Positions 1 through 5,145 of a stretch of DNA of 6,388 nucleotides are shown piece by piece. This DNA is from Clostridiales bacterium. Lineage in GTDB: Bacteria; Bacillota; Clostridia; Christensenellales; CAG-138. Below the pieces are notes generated by a model. The model searched no databases. It saw only the letters and a program-made list of their open reading frames with translations, and was not told where the DNA came from. The stretch is taken from NCBI GenBank assembly GCA_009783775.1, contig WRCT01000107.1, positions 1 through 6,388 on the forward strand, read 5' to 3'. Position 1 is the first letter of the stretch. Each line of letters begins with the position of its first letter. The position numbers and the translations under genes are program-made.

Positions 1-701
1 ACGATGCGGGCGTCGCTGTCGGTGACGGCGGATTTAAACTTTTTAATGATGGCATCCGGCTTGTCGAGGATGGAAACAAAGGCCTTGGGGTTTGCGTCGG
101 ACTTGGACATCTTCTTGGCCGGCTCGGAAAGGCTCATCACCTTGCCGCCCTCCTTGGGGATGTATGGCTCGGGAACGGCGAATGTGTCGCCGTAGATGCC
201 GTTAAACCGCACGGCGATGTTGCGCGAAAGCTCCAGATGCTGCTTCTGGTCGGCTCCGACCGGCACCAAATCGGCTTGATAAAGCAGGATATCCGCCGCC
301 TGCAGCACGGGATAGGTAAACAGGCCCACGTTGATGTTCTCGGCGTGGCGTGCGCTCTTGTCCTTGAACTGCGTCATGCGCGAGAGCTCGCCCATGTAAG
401 TGTTGCAGGAGAGCGCCCAGGCCAGCAGGCTGTGTTCGGGCACGTCGGACTGGACGAAGAGCGTGGCCGTTTCGGGATCAATGCCGCAGGCTAAAATCAT
501 GGCGGCCAGCTCGAGTGTGTGCCGGCGCAGCTGGGCCGCGTCCTGCCGCACGGTGATCGCGTGCAGGTTGGCGATGGCGTAATAGGCGTCGTGCGCGCGG
601 GCCATGTGGACCCAGTTGCGCAGCGCGCCCAAATAATTGCCCAGCGTGGGCACGCCGGAGGGCTGAATGGCGGAGAAGATGACTTTGCGTTGTTGTTCCA
701 T
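1..701 (-). CDS. trpS: Tryptophanyl-tRNA synthetase, N-terminal 233 codons (3' end outside window)
   Basis: Class I aminoacyl-tRNA synthetase that charges tRNA-Trp in the cytoplasm. The translation begins MEQQRKVIFSAIQPSGVPTL. The HIGH-type signature is TLGN at residues 19-22, inside PSGVPTLGNYLGAL, and KMSKS lies at residues 197-201. Between them are typical TrpRS stretches (YYAIANLHAIT, MTQFKDKS, VGLFTYPVLQAADIL, VPVGADQKQHLELSR). The family is about 330 residues, so roughly 70% is visible; the reading frame is open to the left edge. The ATG at 701 is chosen because AAGGA (709-713) stands 7 bases upstream. The gene follows rnpB on the same strand but is separated from it by a likely terminator and about 270 bases of repeats. 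No T-box is seen upstream, and no convincing promoter was found. Confidence 0.97.
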   Translation of the reverse strand, partial: MEQQRKVIFSAIQPSGVPTLGNYLGALRNWVHMARAHDAYYAIANLHAITVRQDAAQLRRHTLELAAMILACGIDPETATLFVQSDVPEHSLLAWALSCNTYMGELSRMTQFKDKSARHAENINVGLFTYPVLQAADILLYQADLVPVGADQKQHLELSRNIAVRFNGIYGDTFAVPEPYIPKEGGKVMSLSEPAKKMSKSDANPKAFVSILDKPDAIIKKFKSAVTDSDARI

Positions 702-739
702 GTGTGTTTCCTTATGTTCTTTTGTTGCGGCGGGCGGAC

Positions 740-858
740 GGCGGGAGCAAGCCCCCGCCCTACGGTTGAATTTTCAGGCGGCGCGCCCTACGGTTTTGGC
801 GGGCGGGCTGACCCCGCCCCTACAGTCTTGCGGACGACCAATGGTCGCCCCTACGGTT
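740..858. repeat. Cluster of four short hairpin repeat units marked by CCCTAC(G/A)G
   Basis: Four units of about 30 bases follow one another. Each ends on the plus strand with CCCTACGGTT or a near variant (758-767, 786-795, 818-826, 849-858; spacings 28, 32 and 31). Each is preceded by its own inverted repeat: GGCGGG 740-745 with CCCGCC 754-759; GGCGCGCC 780-787; GGGCGGG 801-807 with CCCGCCC 813-819; CGACCA 835-840 with TGGTCG 842-847. The marker is conserved while the palindromic cores differ. Read on the minus strand the units are GTAGGG(G)CG followed by a hairpin. From memory, such GTAGGGGCG units are scattered in non-coding DNA of many Firmicutes and other bacteria; I cannot verify that here. 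They lie in the trpS leader or promoter region. Confidence 0.75.
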
Positions 859-861
859 GGA

Positions 862-875
862 TTGTCAAGTGACAA
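862..875. repeat. 14-base palindrome TTGTCA-AG-TGACAA upstream of trpS
   Basis: Six-base arms (862-867 and 870-875) match perfectly around a 2-base centre. The size and symmetry resemble a small operator, and its minus strand contains TTGACA. No good -10 box follows at the right distance towards trpS, so a promoter or operator role is only a possibility. Confidence 0.35.
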
Positions 876-891
876 AAACCCACAATAATCC

Positions 892-926
892 GTGGGCCAG
901 GACGACCTGTGCGTCCGCCAGCCCAC
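892..926. repeat. Two-tier inverted repeat between trpS and rnpB
   Basis: Outer arms are GTGGGC (892-897) and GCCCAC (921-926); inner arms are GGACG (900-904) and CGTCC (912-916) around a 7-base loop. The outer left arm can pair alternatively with CCCAC at 879-883. There is no T-tract on either side, so it does not look like a terminator. Confidence 0.45.
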
Positions 927-934
927 ACCTTGCG

Positions 935-971
935 GCATTTTCTGACCGTTGCCGCAGCAACAAGAAAATGC
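935..971. repeat. Two-tier inverted repeat next to the rnpB terminator
   Basis: Outer arms are GCATTTTC (935-942) and GAAAATGC (964-971), 8 perfect pairs; inner arms are GTTGC (948-952) and GCAAC (957-961) around the loop CGCA. The neighbouring hairpin at 988-1009 has the same CGCA loop. It lies directly downstream of the rnpB terminator T-tract and could be a second or backup 3' structure. Confidence 0.45.
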
Positions 972-973
972 TG

Positions 974-1009
974 AAAAACCTAAACGGCAGATTAACCGCA
1001 GTTAATCTG
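974..1009 (-). terminator. Likely intrinsic terminator of rnpB
   Basis: On the minus strand a perfect 9-base-pair stem (CAGATTAAC with GTTAATCTG; plus positions 1001-1009 and 988-996) has a 4-base TGCG loop and is followed after 9 bases by TTTTT (978-974). It starts about 18 bases past the rnpB P1 helix. The gap before the T-run and the AT-rich stem make it weaker than a textbook terminator, but its position fits. Confidence 0.6.
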
Positions 1010-1237
1010 ACGAAGCGAAGCGTCGCAGCGAGCAAGCCGTAAGCCGAGTTCTGTCGTGGACGATTATCTATCTGGGCGCAAAGTCGCCAGTGCGCTCATG
1101 CGATTACAAGGAGCATAGCGGGTCACTATTTTGTCGCCTTGCGGCGGCTCCCGATTCAATCTTGCACCGAGTGGGGTTTACAGGGCCGACAAGTCGCCAT
1201 GTCGCCGGTGAGCTCTTACCTCGCCTTTCCATCCTTA

Positions 1238-1305
1238 CCCAGCACCTAGTTTTATTTGCGAATTGGCTTATTCGCTTTACCCACATATAAAACTAGGCGC
1301 TGGGC
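1238..1305 (-). repeat. Palindromic element, copy 1, forming helix P12 of rnpB
   Basis: The arms at 1238-1255 and 1287-1304 pair over 18 bases; the one variant position becomes a G-U pair in the RNA. On the RNA strand the copy begins GCCCAGCGCCTAGTTT and ends AAACTAGGTGCTGGG. Inside, about 12 unpaired bases on the 5' side precede a small hairpin, GCGAAT-AAGCCA-ATTCGC (1258-1275), set against the 3' arm. Position, between ACCGCC and TAAGGATGGAAA, corresponds to P12. Confidence 0.8.
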
Positions 1306-1388
1306 GGTAACTTTCTGTTGCACTATCCCTAAAGTCGCCTCCGCCTGGTGTTACCAGGCACTCTGCCCTATGGTGCTCGGACTTTCCT

Positions 1389-1457
1389 CCCGACACCTAG
1401 TTTGCGATACGAATGGATTTTCGTGTCGCCTGTCCTATCGCAAACTAGGTGCTGGGC
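1389..1457 (-). repeat. Palindromic element, copy 2, forming helix P3 of rnpB
   Basis: The arms at 1394-1409 and 1436-1451 pair perfectly over 16 bases. On the RNA strand it begins GCCCAGCACCTAGTTT (15 of 16 bases as in copy 1) and ends AAACTAGGTGTCGGG (first 10 identical). It has the same plan: unpaired 5' side, then a small hairpin with loop AATCCA (copy 1: AAGCCA) against the 3' arm. The stem middles differ but stay paired (GCGATA/TATCGC here, TAT/ATA in copy 1). Confidence 0.8.
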
Positions 1458-1482
1458 AATCGTCTGGCTTACTCGCTATAAA

Positions 1483-1488
1483 ATTATT
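1483..1488 (-). promoter_or_regulatory. Possible rnpB -10 box (AATAAT)
   Basis: AATAAT on the minus strand overlaps the stop codon of the zinc-ribbon gene and would start RNA close to 1477, the end of P1. No good -35 box is found 16-18 bases upstream. Processing from the operon transcript is the alternative. Confidence 0.3.
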
Positions 1489-2209
1489 AAGGTGCCTGTA
1501 CGTACAGCAGCCGGCCGCAGTTCTCGCATTCCGCGATGGTATCCGCGCCCGTTAATTGCCGCATCATGATCATCGGCAGGGACATATTGCAGCCGCTGCA
1601 TTTTTGCACCGCGATCGGCACAACGGGTATGGCAAAATGCTGACGCGCCTTTCCGTACTTGCCCAGCATTGCCTTGTCCACCTGCGCTGCTTTCTTATCC
1701 ATTTCCGCCGCGGCTGCCGCGATCTGCTCCGCGCTCTCCTCACGCTCTTTCTCACAGGCGGCGCGCACCAGATCATACTCTTTTTTCGCCTTGCCCGCGC
1801 TGCTGCGCGTGGTCTTGTACGCGGCGATCAACTTTTCCAGCGTGGCGACGGCCGCCTTGGCCTCGCGCTCCGTCATGGCAAACTCGCGGTTGAGCTTTTC
1901 AATGTCCTTGCGAAACTCTGTCAGTTCCTCGGCGGTGCTCTCCTCGTCCTGCGCCAGGTTCTCCATTTCGGAGGACTCGAGTTTTAAGCGTTTTTCCGAC
2001 GCGGCCAGCTGCGCAGTGAGCTTGGCCAAAACCGCGCCGACGGCCTCCGCGTCCTCGGTTTGTTTGGCGATGGTCGCCTGCTGCTCTTTGAGCTGTTTGT
2101 GCAAACGGCTTAACTTGATCCGATTCTCCGTCTTACGGACAACCGCCTCGATCTGCTGGCATTTGACGTCCGTCTCCTGATATTCCAATAGCGCGCTCAG
2201 CTTGCTCAT
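1487..2209 (-). CDS. Coiled-coil protein with C-terminal C4 zinc ribbon (DUF164 / zf-RING_7 family)
   Basis: A 240-residue protein. Residues about 5-180 are charged, Glu/Lys/Ala-rich and heptad-like (RLHKQLKEQQATIAKQTEDA; EELTEFRKDIEKLNREFAMT), which predicts a long coiled-coil hairpin. The C-terminus carries two CxxC pairs, C204-S-G-C207 and C228-E-N-C231, typical of the C4 zinc ribbon in this widespread family. The biochemical role is not firmly established; nucleic-acid or protein binding is an inference. The ATG overlaps the nif3 stop (ATGA), with GAGGA 9 bases upstream, so translation is probably coupled. It is the last protein gene of the mnmA operon and lies directly before rnpB. No signal peptide or membrane segment is seen, so it should be cytoplasmic. 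Confidence 0.9.
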   Translation of the reverse strand: MSKLSALLEYQETDVKCQQIEAVVRKTENRIKLSRLHKQLKEQQATIAKQTEDAEAVGAVLAKLTAQLAASEKRLKLESSEMENLAQDEESTAEELTEFRKDIEKLNREFAMTEREAKAAVATLEKLIAAYKTTRSSAGKAKKEYDLVRAACEKEREESAEQIAAAAAEMDKKAAQVDKAMLGKYGKARQHFAIPVVPIAVQKCSGCNMSLPMIMMRQLTGADTIAECENCGRLLYVQAP

Positions 2210-2991
2210 GCGTTTCTTTCCTCATTTCCCGGGCAGGCCAATACAACCCGTCCCGATGTCGTTTCCAGATATTCTACACCATTTCCCGCCTTCTGTAAAC
2301 GGGAAATTAAAGGTTGGATCACCACGGCCTCCGTTTCATGATGTCCCAGCGCCACAACGGCCAGTCCCTGTGTGGTGGCGGCGATCGCCTGGTCATGCCG
2401 TAGCTCGCCCGTAACCAGCACGTCCGCGCTCGCAGCGAGGGCAGCGGCAATCTCGCTCCCGCCGCCGCCGCCAACGAGCGCAATGCGAGTGACAAGGGCG
2501 TTGGGATCGCCGCAATAGCGGGGCGCGGAGCGCAGGGCCTGTCCGCTTTGCGCGGCAAACGCGGCAAGGGTGAGGGGCGTTTCGAGACGGCCTATGCGAC
2601 CCAGATCCTCGGGCGGGAGCGGCACGATTTCGGTCAAGCCCAACAAGTCAGCCAAGCAGTCGTTGACCCCGCCGGTCGCCGCGTCCAGGTTGGTATGCGC
2701 CGCAAACATGGCGATACCGTGCCGGGCCAGGATATAGGCCGCCGCCGTGTCCACGCTGTCAGGCGTGAAATGCCGGACTGGCATATAAAACAACGGGTGG
2801 TGGCAGAGCACCAGGTCCACGTCCCGCGCCACGGCCTCCCGCGCGACAGGCACGGTGCAGTCCAGCGCGACCAGCACGCGGCGGATCTCCGTCCGGTCCG
2901 TGCCGATCAGCAGCCCGACATTGTCGCCCTCGCGCGCCAGATTGGCGGGGGCGATCTCCTCCATGAGATTTAGAAAATCATTCAGTTTCAT
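2206..2991 (-). CDS. Nif3-like dinuclear metal centre protein (YqfO/YbgI family)
   Basis: A 261-residue protein of the Nif3 family, toroidal hexamers with two metal ions per subunit. It is sometimes annotated as GTP cyclohydrolase I type 2, but the cellular role is unsettled. Likely metal ligands are H64 and H65 (LCHHPLF), D103 (HTNLDAATGG), and H217 with E221 (GHHETE), spaced as in E. coli YbgI. The N-terminus MKLNDFLNLMEEIAPANLA and DNVGLLIG (23-30) are family hallmarks. It is the short form without the PII-like insert found in Bacillus YqfO. The frame stays open upstream to 3129, but the ATG at 2991 is preferred because AAGGAG lies 6 bases before it, it overlaps the trmK stop as ATGA, and homology begins there. 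trmK next to a nif3 gene is also the Bacillus order (yqfN-yqfO). Confidence 0.93.
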   Translation of the reverse strand: MKLNDFLNLMEEIAPANLAREGDNVGLLIGTDRTEIRRVLVALDCTVPVAREAVARDVDLVLCHHPLFYMPVRHFTPDSVDTAAAYILARHGIAMFAAHTNLDAATGGVNDCLADLLGLTEIVPLPPEDLGRIGRLETPLTLAAFAAQSGQALRSAPRYCGDPNALVTRIALVGGGGGSEIAAALAASADVLVTGELRHDQAIAATTQGLAVVALGHHETEAVVIQPLISRLQKAGNGVEYLETTSGRVVLACPGNEERNA

Positions 2992-3671
2992 ACAATGCTC
3001 CTTATTTGTTCCGCCTTTTTTGCCAGTATCGGTTCGCGCGCGCTCCCCCACGCGCCTGCCAGTTGTTTTTCGTATTGCGTCAGCAGTTTGCGCGCCAGTT
3101 CGGGGAAGAGCGGATCGCGCTGCTGCCATGCCACAAAGCCCAAGTCAAAGCAATCTTCCGGCCAGCCTGCGGGCAGCGGTTGTTTGGTCGTGCCCTGTTC
3201 CACTGTTATCACCTGATAATAGCGCCGGCTTTCGCGTACAATGCGGTCGTTCAAAATATGGTACGCGTTTTCATAGAGATACCGCCGCAGGGCGGCTTGC
3301 CCGCGCATGGGTTGCAGCACCGCTTTCTTTGCGCCGTTTAAGCCGCGCGCGAGTATCTCTGTGATCAAAACGCCGCCCAGACCCAGGATCGCCACCGCGT
3401 CGCATTCACCCGGCGCAAGGGCGGAAAATCCGTCGCCCAATCGCGTGACGATGGTGTGGGACAGGCCGACATAATCAATCAGTCGCTTGGCCTTCTCCAG
3501 CGAAGGCGCGCTTACGTCCACCGCGATCACCCGCTCGCAGCATTGCCGTTGGATGAGCGCGATCGCCAGCCTGCCGTGGTCGCAACCAATGTCAGCAACC
3601 ACACATGACCCGCGCAGCTGCTCGGCGGCCACGGCCAGACGGGGTGTTAAGGAAACGCGACGCTCGCTCAT
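2988..3671 (-). CDS. trmK: tRNA (adenine(22)-N1)-methyltransferase, TrmK family
   Basis: A 227-residue class I methyltransferase that uses S-adenosylmethionine to make m1A at position 22 in the D-arm of tRNAs. The SAM-binding motif I is VVADIGCDHGRLAIAL, with DIGCDHG at 27-33; the acidic end of strand 2 is AVDVS (50-54); AILGLGG at 94-100 matches the TrmK catalytic-site loop. VLQPMRGQAALRRYLYENAY (118 onward) followed by RIVRESRRYYQVI is characteristic of the family (COG2384). The length is normal. Both ends overlap neighbours by ATGA. No good Shine-Dalgarno precedes the ATG (only TTGAG within the end of mnmA), so it probably depends on translational coupling to mnmA. Confidence 0.93.
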   Translation of the reverse strand: MSERRVSLTPRLAVAAEQLRGSCVVADIGCDHGRLAIALIQRQCCERVIAVDVSAPSLEKAKRLIDYVGLSHTIVTRLGDGFSALAPGECDAVAILGLGGVLITEILARGLNGAKKAVLQPMRGQAALRRYLYENAYHILNDRIVRESRRYYQVITVEQGTTKQPLPAGWPEDCFDLGFVAWQQRDPLFPELARKLLTQYEKQLAGAWGSAREPILAKKAEQIRSIV

Positions 3672-4765
3672 AATCTCAATGGACGCACCGACACGGTGCC
3701 GTCAATCGGTCCGCCGCCCAGGCATTCTTCGCCGTCATAGAGCACGACCCATTGGCCCGGCGTAACGGCGCGCTGGGGTTGGTCGAAAATAATCTCCGCG
3801 CCCGCGCCGCTTGGTATCACCCGCACGCCCTGGTCGGGCTGGCGGTAGCGGAATTTAGCTGTGCAAGCAAAAGGCGTGGCCGGAGCTTGTCCGCTGATCC
3901 AGTTGATCTTCTCCGCGGTCAGCGACAGGGAGTACAGCGCGTCTCCCTCCCCCTGCTGCACGATCAACAGATTGCGGGGCAGGTCCTTGCCGATCACAAA
4001 CCAGCTCTCCCCCGTGCCCTTTGCGCTGCCGCCGATGCCCAATCCGTGCCGCTGGCCGAGCGTATAATACATCAGCCCGTCGTGTTTGCCCACTACGCGC
4101 CCGCTTTCCGTAACCATATCGCCGGGCTGCGCGGGCAAAAATTGCATCAAAAACCGCTTGAACCGGCGCTCGCCGATAAAGCAAATGCCTGTGGAATCCT
4201 TTTTGGCCGCAACGGCCAGCCCCTCGCGCGCCGCGATCTCACGCACTTGTTTCTTTGTCAGGCCGCCAATGGGAAACAGCGCGCGGGAAAGCTGCGCTTG
4301 CGTAAGCCCCGCCAAAAAATAGCTTTGGTCCTTGCCCGCGTCGGCCGCGCGCAGCAGGCGGACACGGCCGTCCTGCTTGTCCAATCTCGCGTAGTGTCCT
4401 GTGGCAAGCAGGCTTGCGCCGGATTGGATCGCAAGATCTAAAAAGGCCTTGAACTTGATCTCACAGTTGCAGAGCACATCGGGGTTTGGTGTTCGGCCGC
4501 GCGCATACTCATCGAGAAAATAGGAGAATACCCGCTCGCGATACTCCGCCGCAAAGTTGACGGCGTAGTGGGGAATGCCAATCTGTTCGCATACCGCGCG
4601 TGCATCCTCATAGTCCGTCGCGGCCGTGCAAATACCGTCATCCTCTTCTTCCCAGTTCTTCATAAAGACGCCGACCACATCATGCCCCTCCTGCTTTAAC
4701 AGGCACGCCGCGACCGCGCTGTCCACGCCGCCCGACATTCCGACCATGATGTGTCCTGCCCTCAC
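3668..4765 (-). CDS. mnmA: tRNA-specific 2-thiouridylase MnmA
   Basis: Adds sulfur to C2 of the wobble uridine U34 in Lys, Glu and Gln tRNAs, using ATP and a persulfide from a cysteine desulfurase. Counting from the GTG at 4765 (365 residues), the ATP-pyrophosphatase P-loop SGGVDS is at 11-16. The nucleophile Cys99 lies in NPDVLCNCEIKF and the second catalytic Cys195 in DSTGICFIGERRF. GHYAR, KDQSYFLAGL and the C-terminal barrel (YTLGQRHGLGIGG; FRYRQPDQGV; PGQWVVLYDGEECLGGGPI) complete the family. An ATG at 4774 is in frame, but GGGGAGG ends only 1 base before it. The spacing from GGAGG is 10 bases for GTG 4765 and 4 for TTG 4771, so the start is uncertain by up to three codons. First gene of the four-gene operon; it has its own promoter. 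Confidence 0.96.
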   Translation of the reverse strand: MRAGHIMVGMSGGVDSAVAACLLKQEGHDVVGVFMKNWEEEDDGICTAATDYEDARAVCEQIGIPHYAVNFAAEYRERVFSYFLDEYARGRTPNPDVLCNCEIKFKAFLDLAIQSGASLLATGHYARLDKQDGRVRLLRAADAGKDQSYFLAGLTQAQLSRALFPIGGLTKKQVREIAAREGLAVAAKKDSTGICFIGERRFKRFLMQFLPAQPGDMVTESGRVVGKHDGLMYYTLGQRHGLGIGGSAKGTGESWFVIGKDLPRNLLIVQQGEGDALYSLSLTAEKINWISGQAPATPFACTAKFRYRQPDQGVRVIPSGAGAEIIFDQPQRAVTPGQWVVLYDGEECLGGGPIDGTVSVRPLRL

Positions 4766-4774
4766 AATCAACAT

Positions 4775-4813
4775 ACCTCCCCAATGATATAATCAGTATA
4801 TCACAGGGGAGGT
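4775..4813. promoter_or_regulatory. 39-base palindrome over the mnmA -10 box and ribosome site
   Basis: The arms read ACCTCCCC-AA-TGATATA (4775-4791) and TATATCA-CA-GGGGAGGT (4797-4813) around a 5-base centre, so only the AA/CA position is unpaired. One arm is the mnmA Shine-Dalgarno sequence (GGGGAGG on the minus strand, 4782-4776), the other its exact complement. The mnmA -10 box sits in the middle. It may be an operator, or an RNA hairpin that hides the ribosome site in transcripts coming from upstream. Confidence 0.7.
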
Positions 4814-4824
4814 GAAAAGGTCAA
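4795..4824 (-). promoter_or_regulatory. Sigma-A promoter of the mnmA operon
   Basis: On the minus strand: -35 TTGACC (4824-4819), an 18-base spacer, -10 TATACT (4800-4795) preceded by TGA, an extended -10. The predicted start is an A near 4788, giving a leader of about 23 bases to the GTG start. The -35 box overlaps the terminator-like hairpin of the upstream gene. Confidence 0.7.
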
Positions 4825-4847
4825 AACCTATCCGTTATGGTTTTACC
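4814..4847 (-). terminator. Weak terminator-like hairpin after the Cys-rich gene
   Basis: On the minus strand GGTAAAACC (4847-4839) can pair with GGTTTTGACC (4828-4819) around a 10-base loop, with one bulged G, followed directly by TTTTC (4818-4814). It includes the stop codon of the small gene. The stem is AT-rich and the T-run short, so termination is probably partial. Confidence 0.4.
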
Positions 4848-5061
4848 GGCAGCCGCAAGTGCAGCCGCAAGGCTCTTCACGCCTGCAGCCGCAGCCGAGG
4901 CCGAAACGCCTGCCGCCGCGTTCGCCGCAGCAGAACTTGGAGAGGATCAGCAGCCAGATGATAGAATCACAGCCGATGCCGCAGCCGCACTCATCGTTGT
5001 CAAAAATGAGGATGAGCAGCAGGATCCATACGATATTGTTGTCGCCACCAAAGAAGTTCAT
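4843..5061 (-). CDS. Small Cys/Gly-rich protein with two hydrophobic segments, unknown function
   Basis: A 72-residue protein that I cannot assign to a named family. Two hydrophobic stretches, IVWILLLILIF (10-20) and SIIWLLILSKF (33-43), flank a first cysteine group (C25, C27, C31). The C-terminal third is basic and Cys/Gly-rich (C44, C45, C57, C59, C65, C67, C69, C71): 11 cysteines in 72 residues, often as CGC. The start is well supported by GGAGG 5 bases before the ATG. The hydrophobic stretches are short for full membrane spans, so membrane association is likely but not certain. Small Cys/Gly-rich proteins with Trp/Ile/Leu cores are frequent in endospore-forming Clostridia, which suggests a spore or envelope role as inference only. 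A plus-strand frame across the same bases lacks a ribosome site. Confidence 0.75.
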   Translation of the reverse strand: MNFFGGDNNIVWILLLILIFDNDECGCGIGCDSIIWLLILSKFCCGERGGRRFGLGCGCRREEPCGCTCGCR

Positions 5062-5117
5062 GTTTTCCTCCGAAATGTTTTATTTTCAAAGCAGGCATAT
5101 CCCTCTGTTTTCCTGTC

Positions 5118-5145
5118 GTTATATGTCACTTCGATTACTATATAC
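5118..5145 (-). promoter_or_regulatory. Possible sporulation-type (sigma-E-like) promoter of the Cys-rich gene
   Basis: On the minus strand GTATATA (5145-5139), a 13-base spacer and CATATAAC (5125-5118) partly match the sigma-E consensus KMATATT / CATACAHT (5 of 7 and 6 of 8). The spacer is one base shorter than usual. TATAAC alone could serve as a sigma-A -10, but no -35 box fits. Confidence 0.25.

Larger units (their letters stand above)
1027..1477 (-). ncRNA. rnpB: RNase P RNA, bacterial class A
   Basis: Catalytic RNA of ribonuclease P, which trims the 5' leader of pre-tRNAs. On the minus strand the conserved core appears in order: GGAGGAAAGTCCGAGC (plus 1375-1390), CATAGGGCAGAGTGCC, GTGCAACAGAAAGTTACCGCC, AAGGATGGAAAGGCGAGGTA, AGATAGATAATCG and CCACGACAGAACTCGGCTTA. 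The ends are set by a 12-base-pair P1 (plus 1466-1477 with 1027-1038, one G-U pair); P2 is GACGATT with AATCGTC. The P6/P13/P14/P16-type organisation is class A, as in Clostridia, not the class B form of Bacillus. At about 451 bases it exceeds the usual 350-400 because of long P3 and P12 arms that share one sequence element. L15 lacks the usual GGU. It starts about 10 bases after the stop of the zinc-ribbon gene. Confidence 0.97.

Noticed and set aside
740..858. CRISPR array
   Set aside because: The shared part is only about 8-10 bases, the rest are self-complementary units rather than unique spacers, and no cas gene is present.
840..868. TTGACA (minus, 868-863) as a trpS promoter
   Set aside because: At 16-18 bases downstream only GACCAT, ACCATT or CCATTG is found, a poor -10 box inside a repeat hairpin; the TTGACA is explained by the small palindrome.
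702..1010. T-box leader upstream of trpS, and likewise upstream of glyQS
   Set aside because: No T-box antiterminator core (TGGNACCGCG-like) was found on the relevant strand in either leader, and the glyQS leader is only about 26 bases.
1256..1569. Plus-strand open frames across rnpB
   Set aside because: They lie over the RNase P RNA, whose conserved sequence and paired ends explain the region.
1659..2180. Ser-rich plus-strand open frame opposite the zinc-ribbon gene
   Set aside because: It is the complement of the coiled-coil coding sequence; the minus-strand gene has two CxxC pairs, a ribosome site and an operon overlap.
2992..3129. N-terminal extension of the nif3-like gene
   Set aside because: The extension is arginine-rich, overlaps trmK in another frame, and family similarity starts at the ATG at 2991, which has an AAGGAG site.
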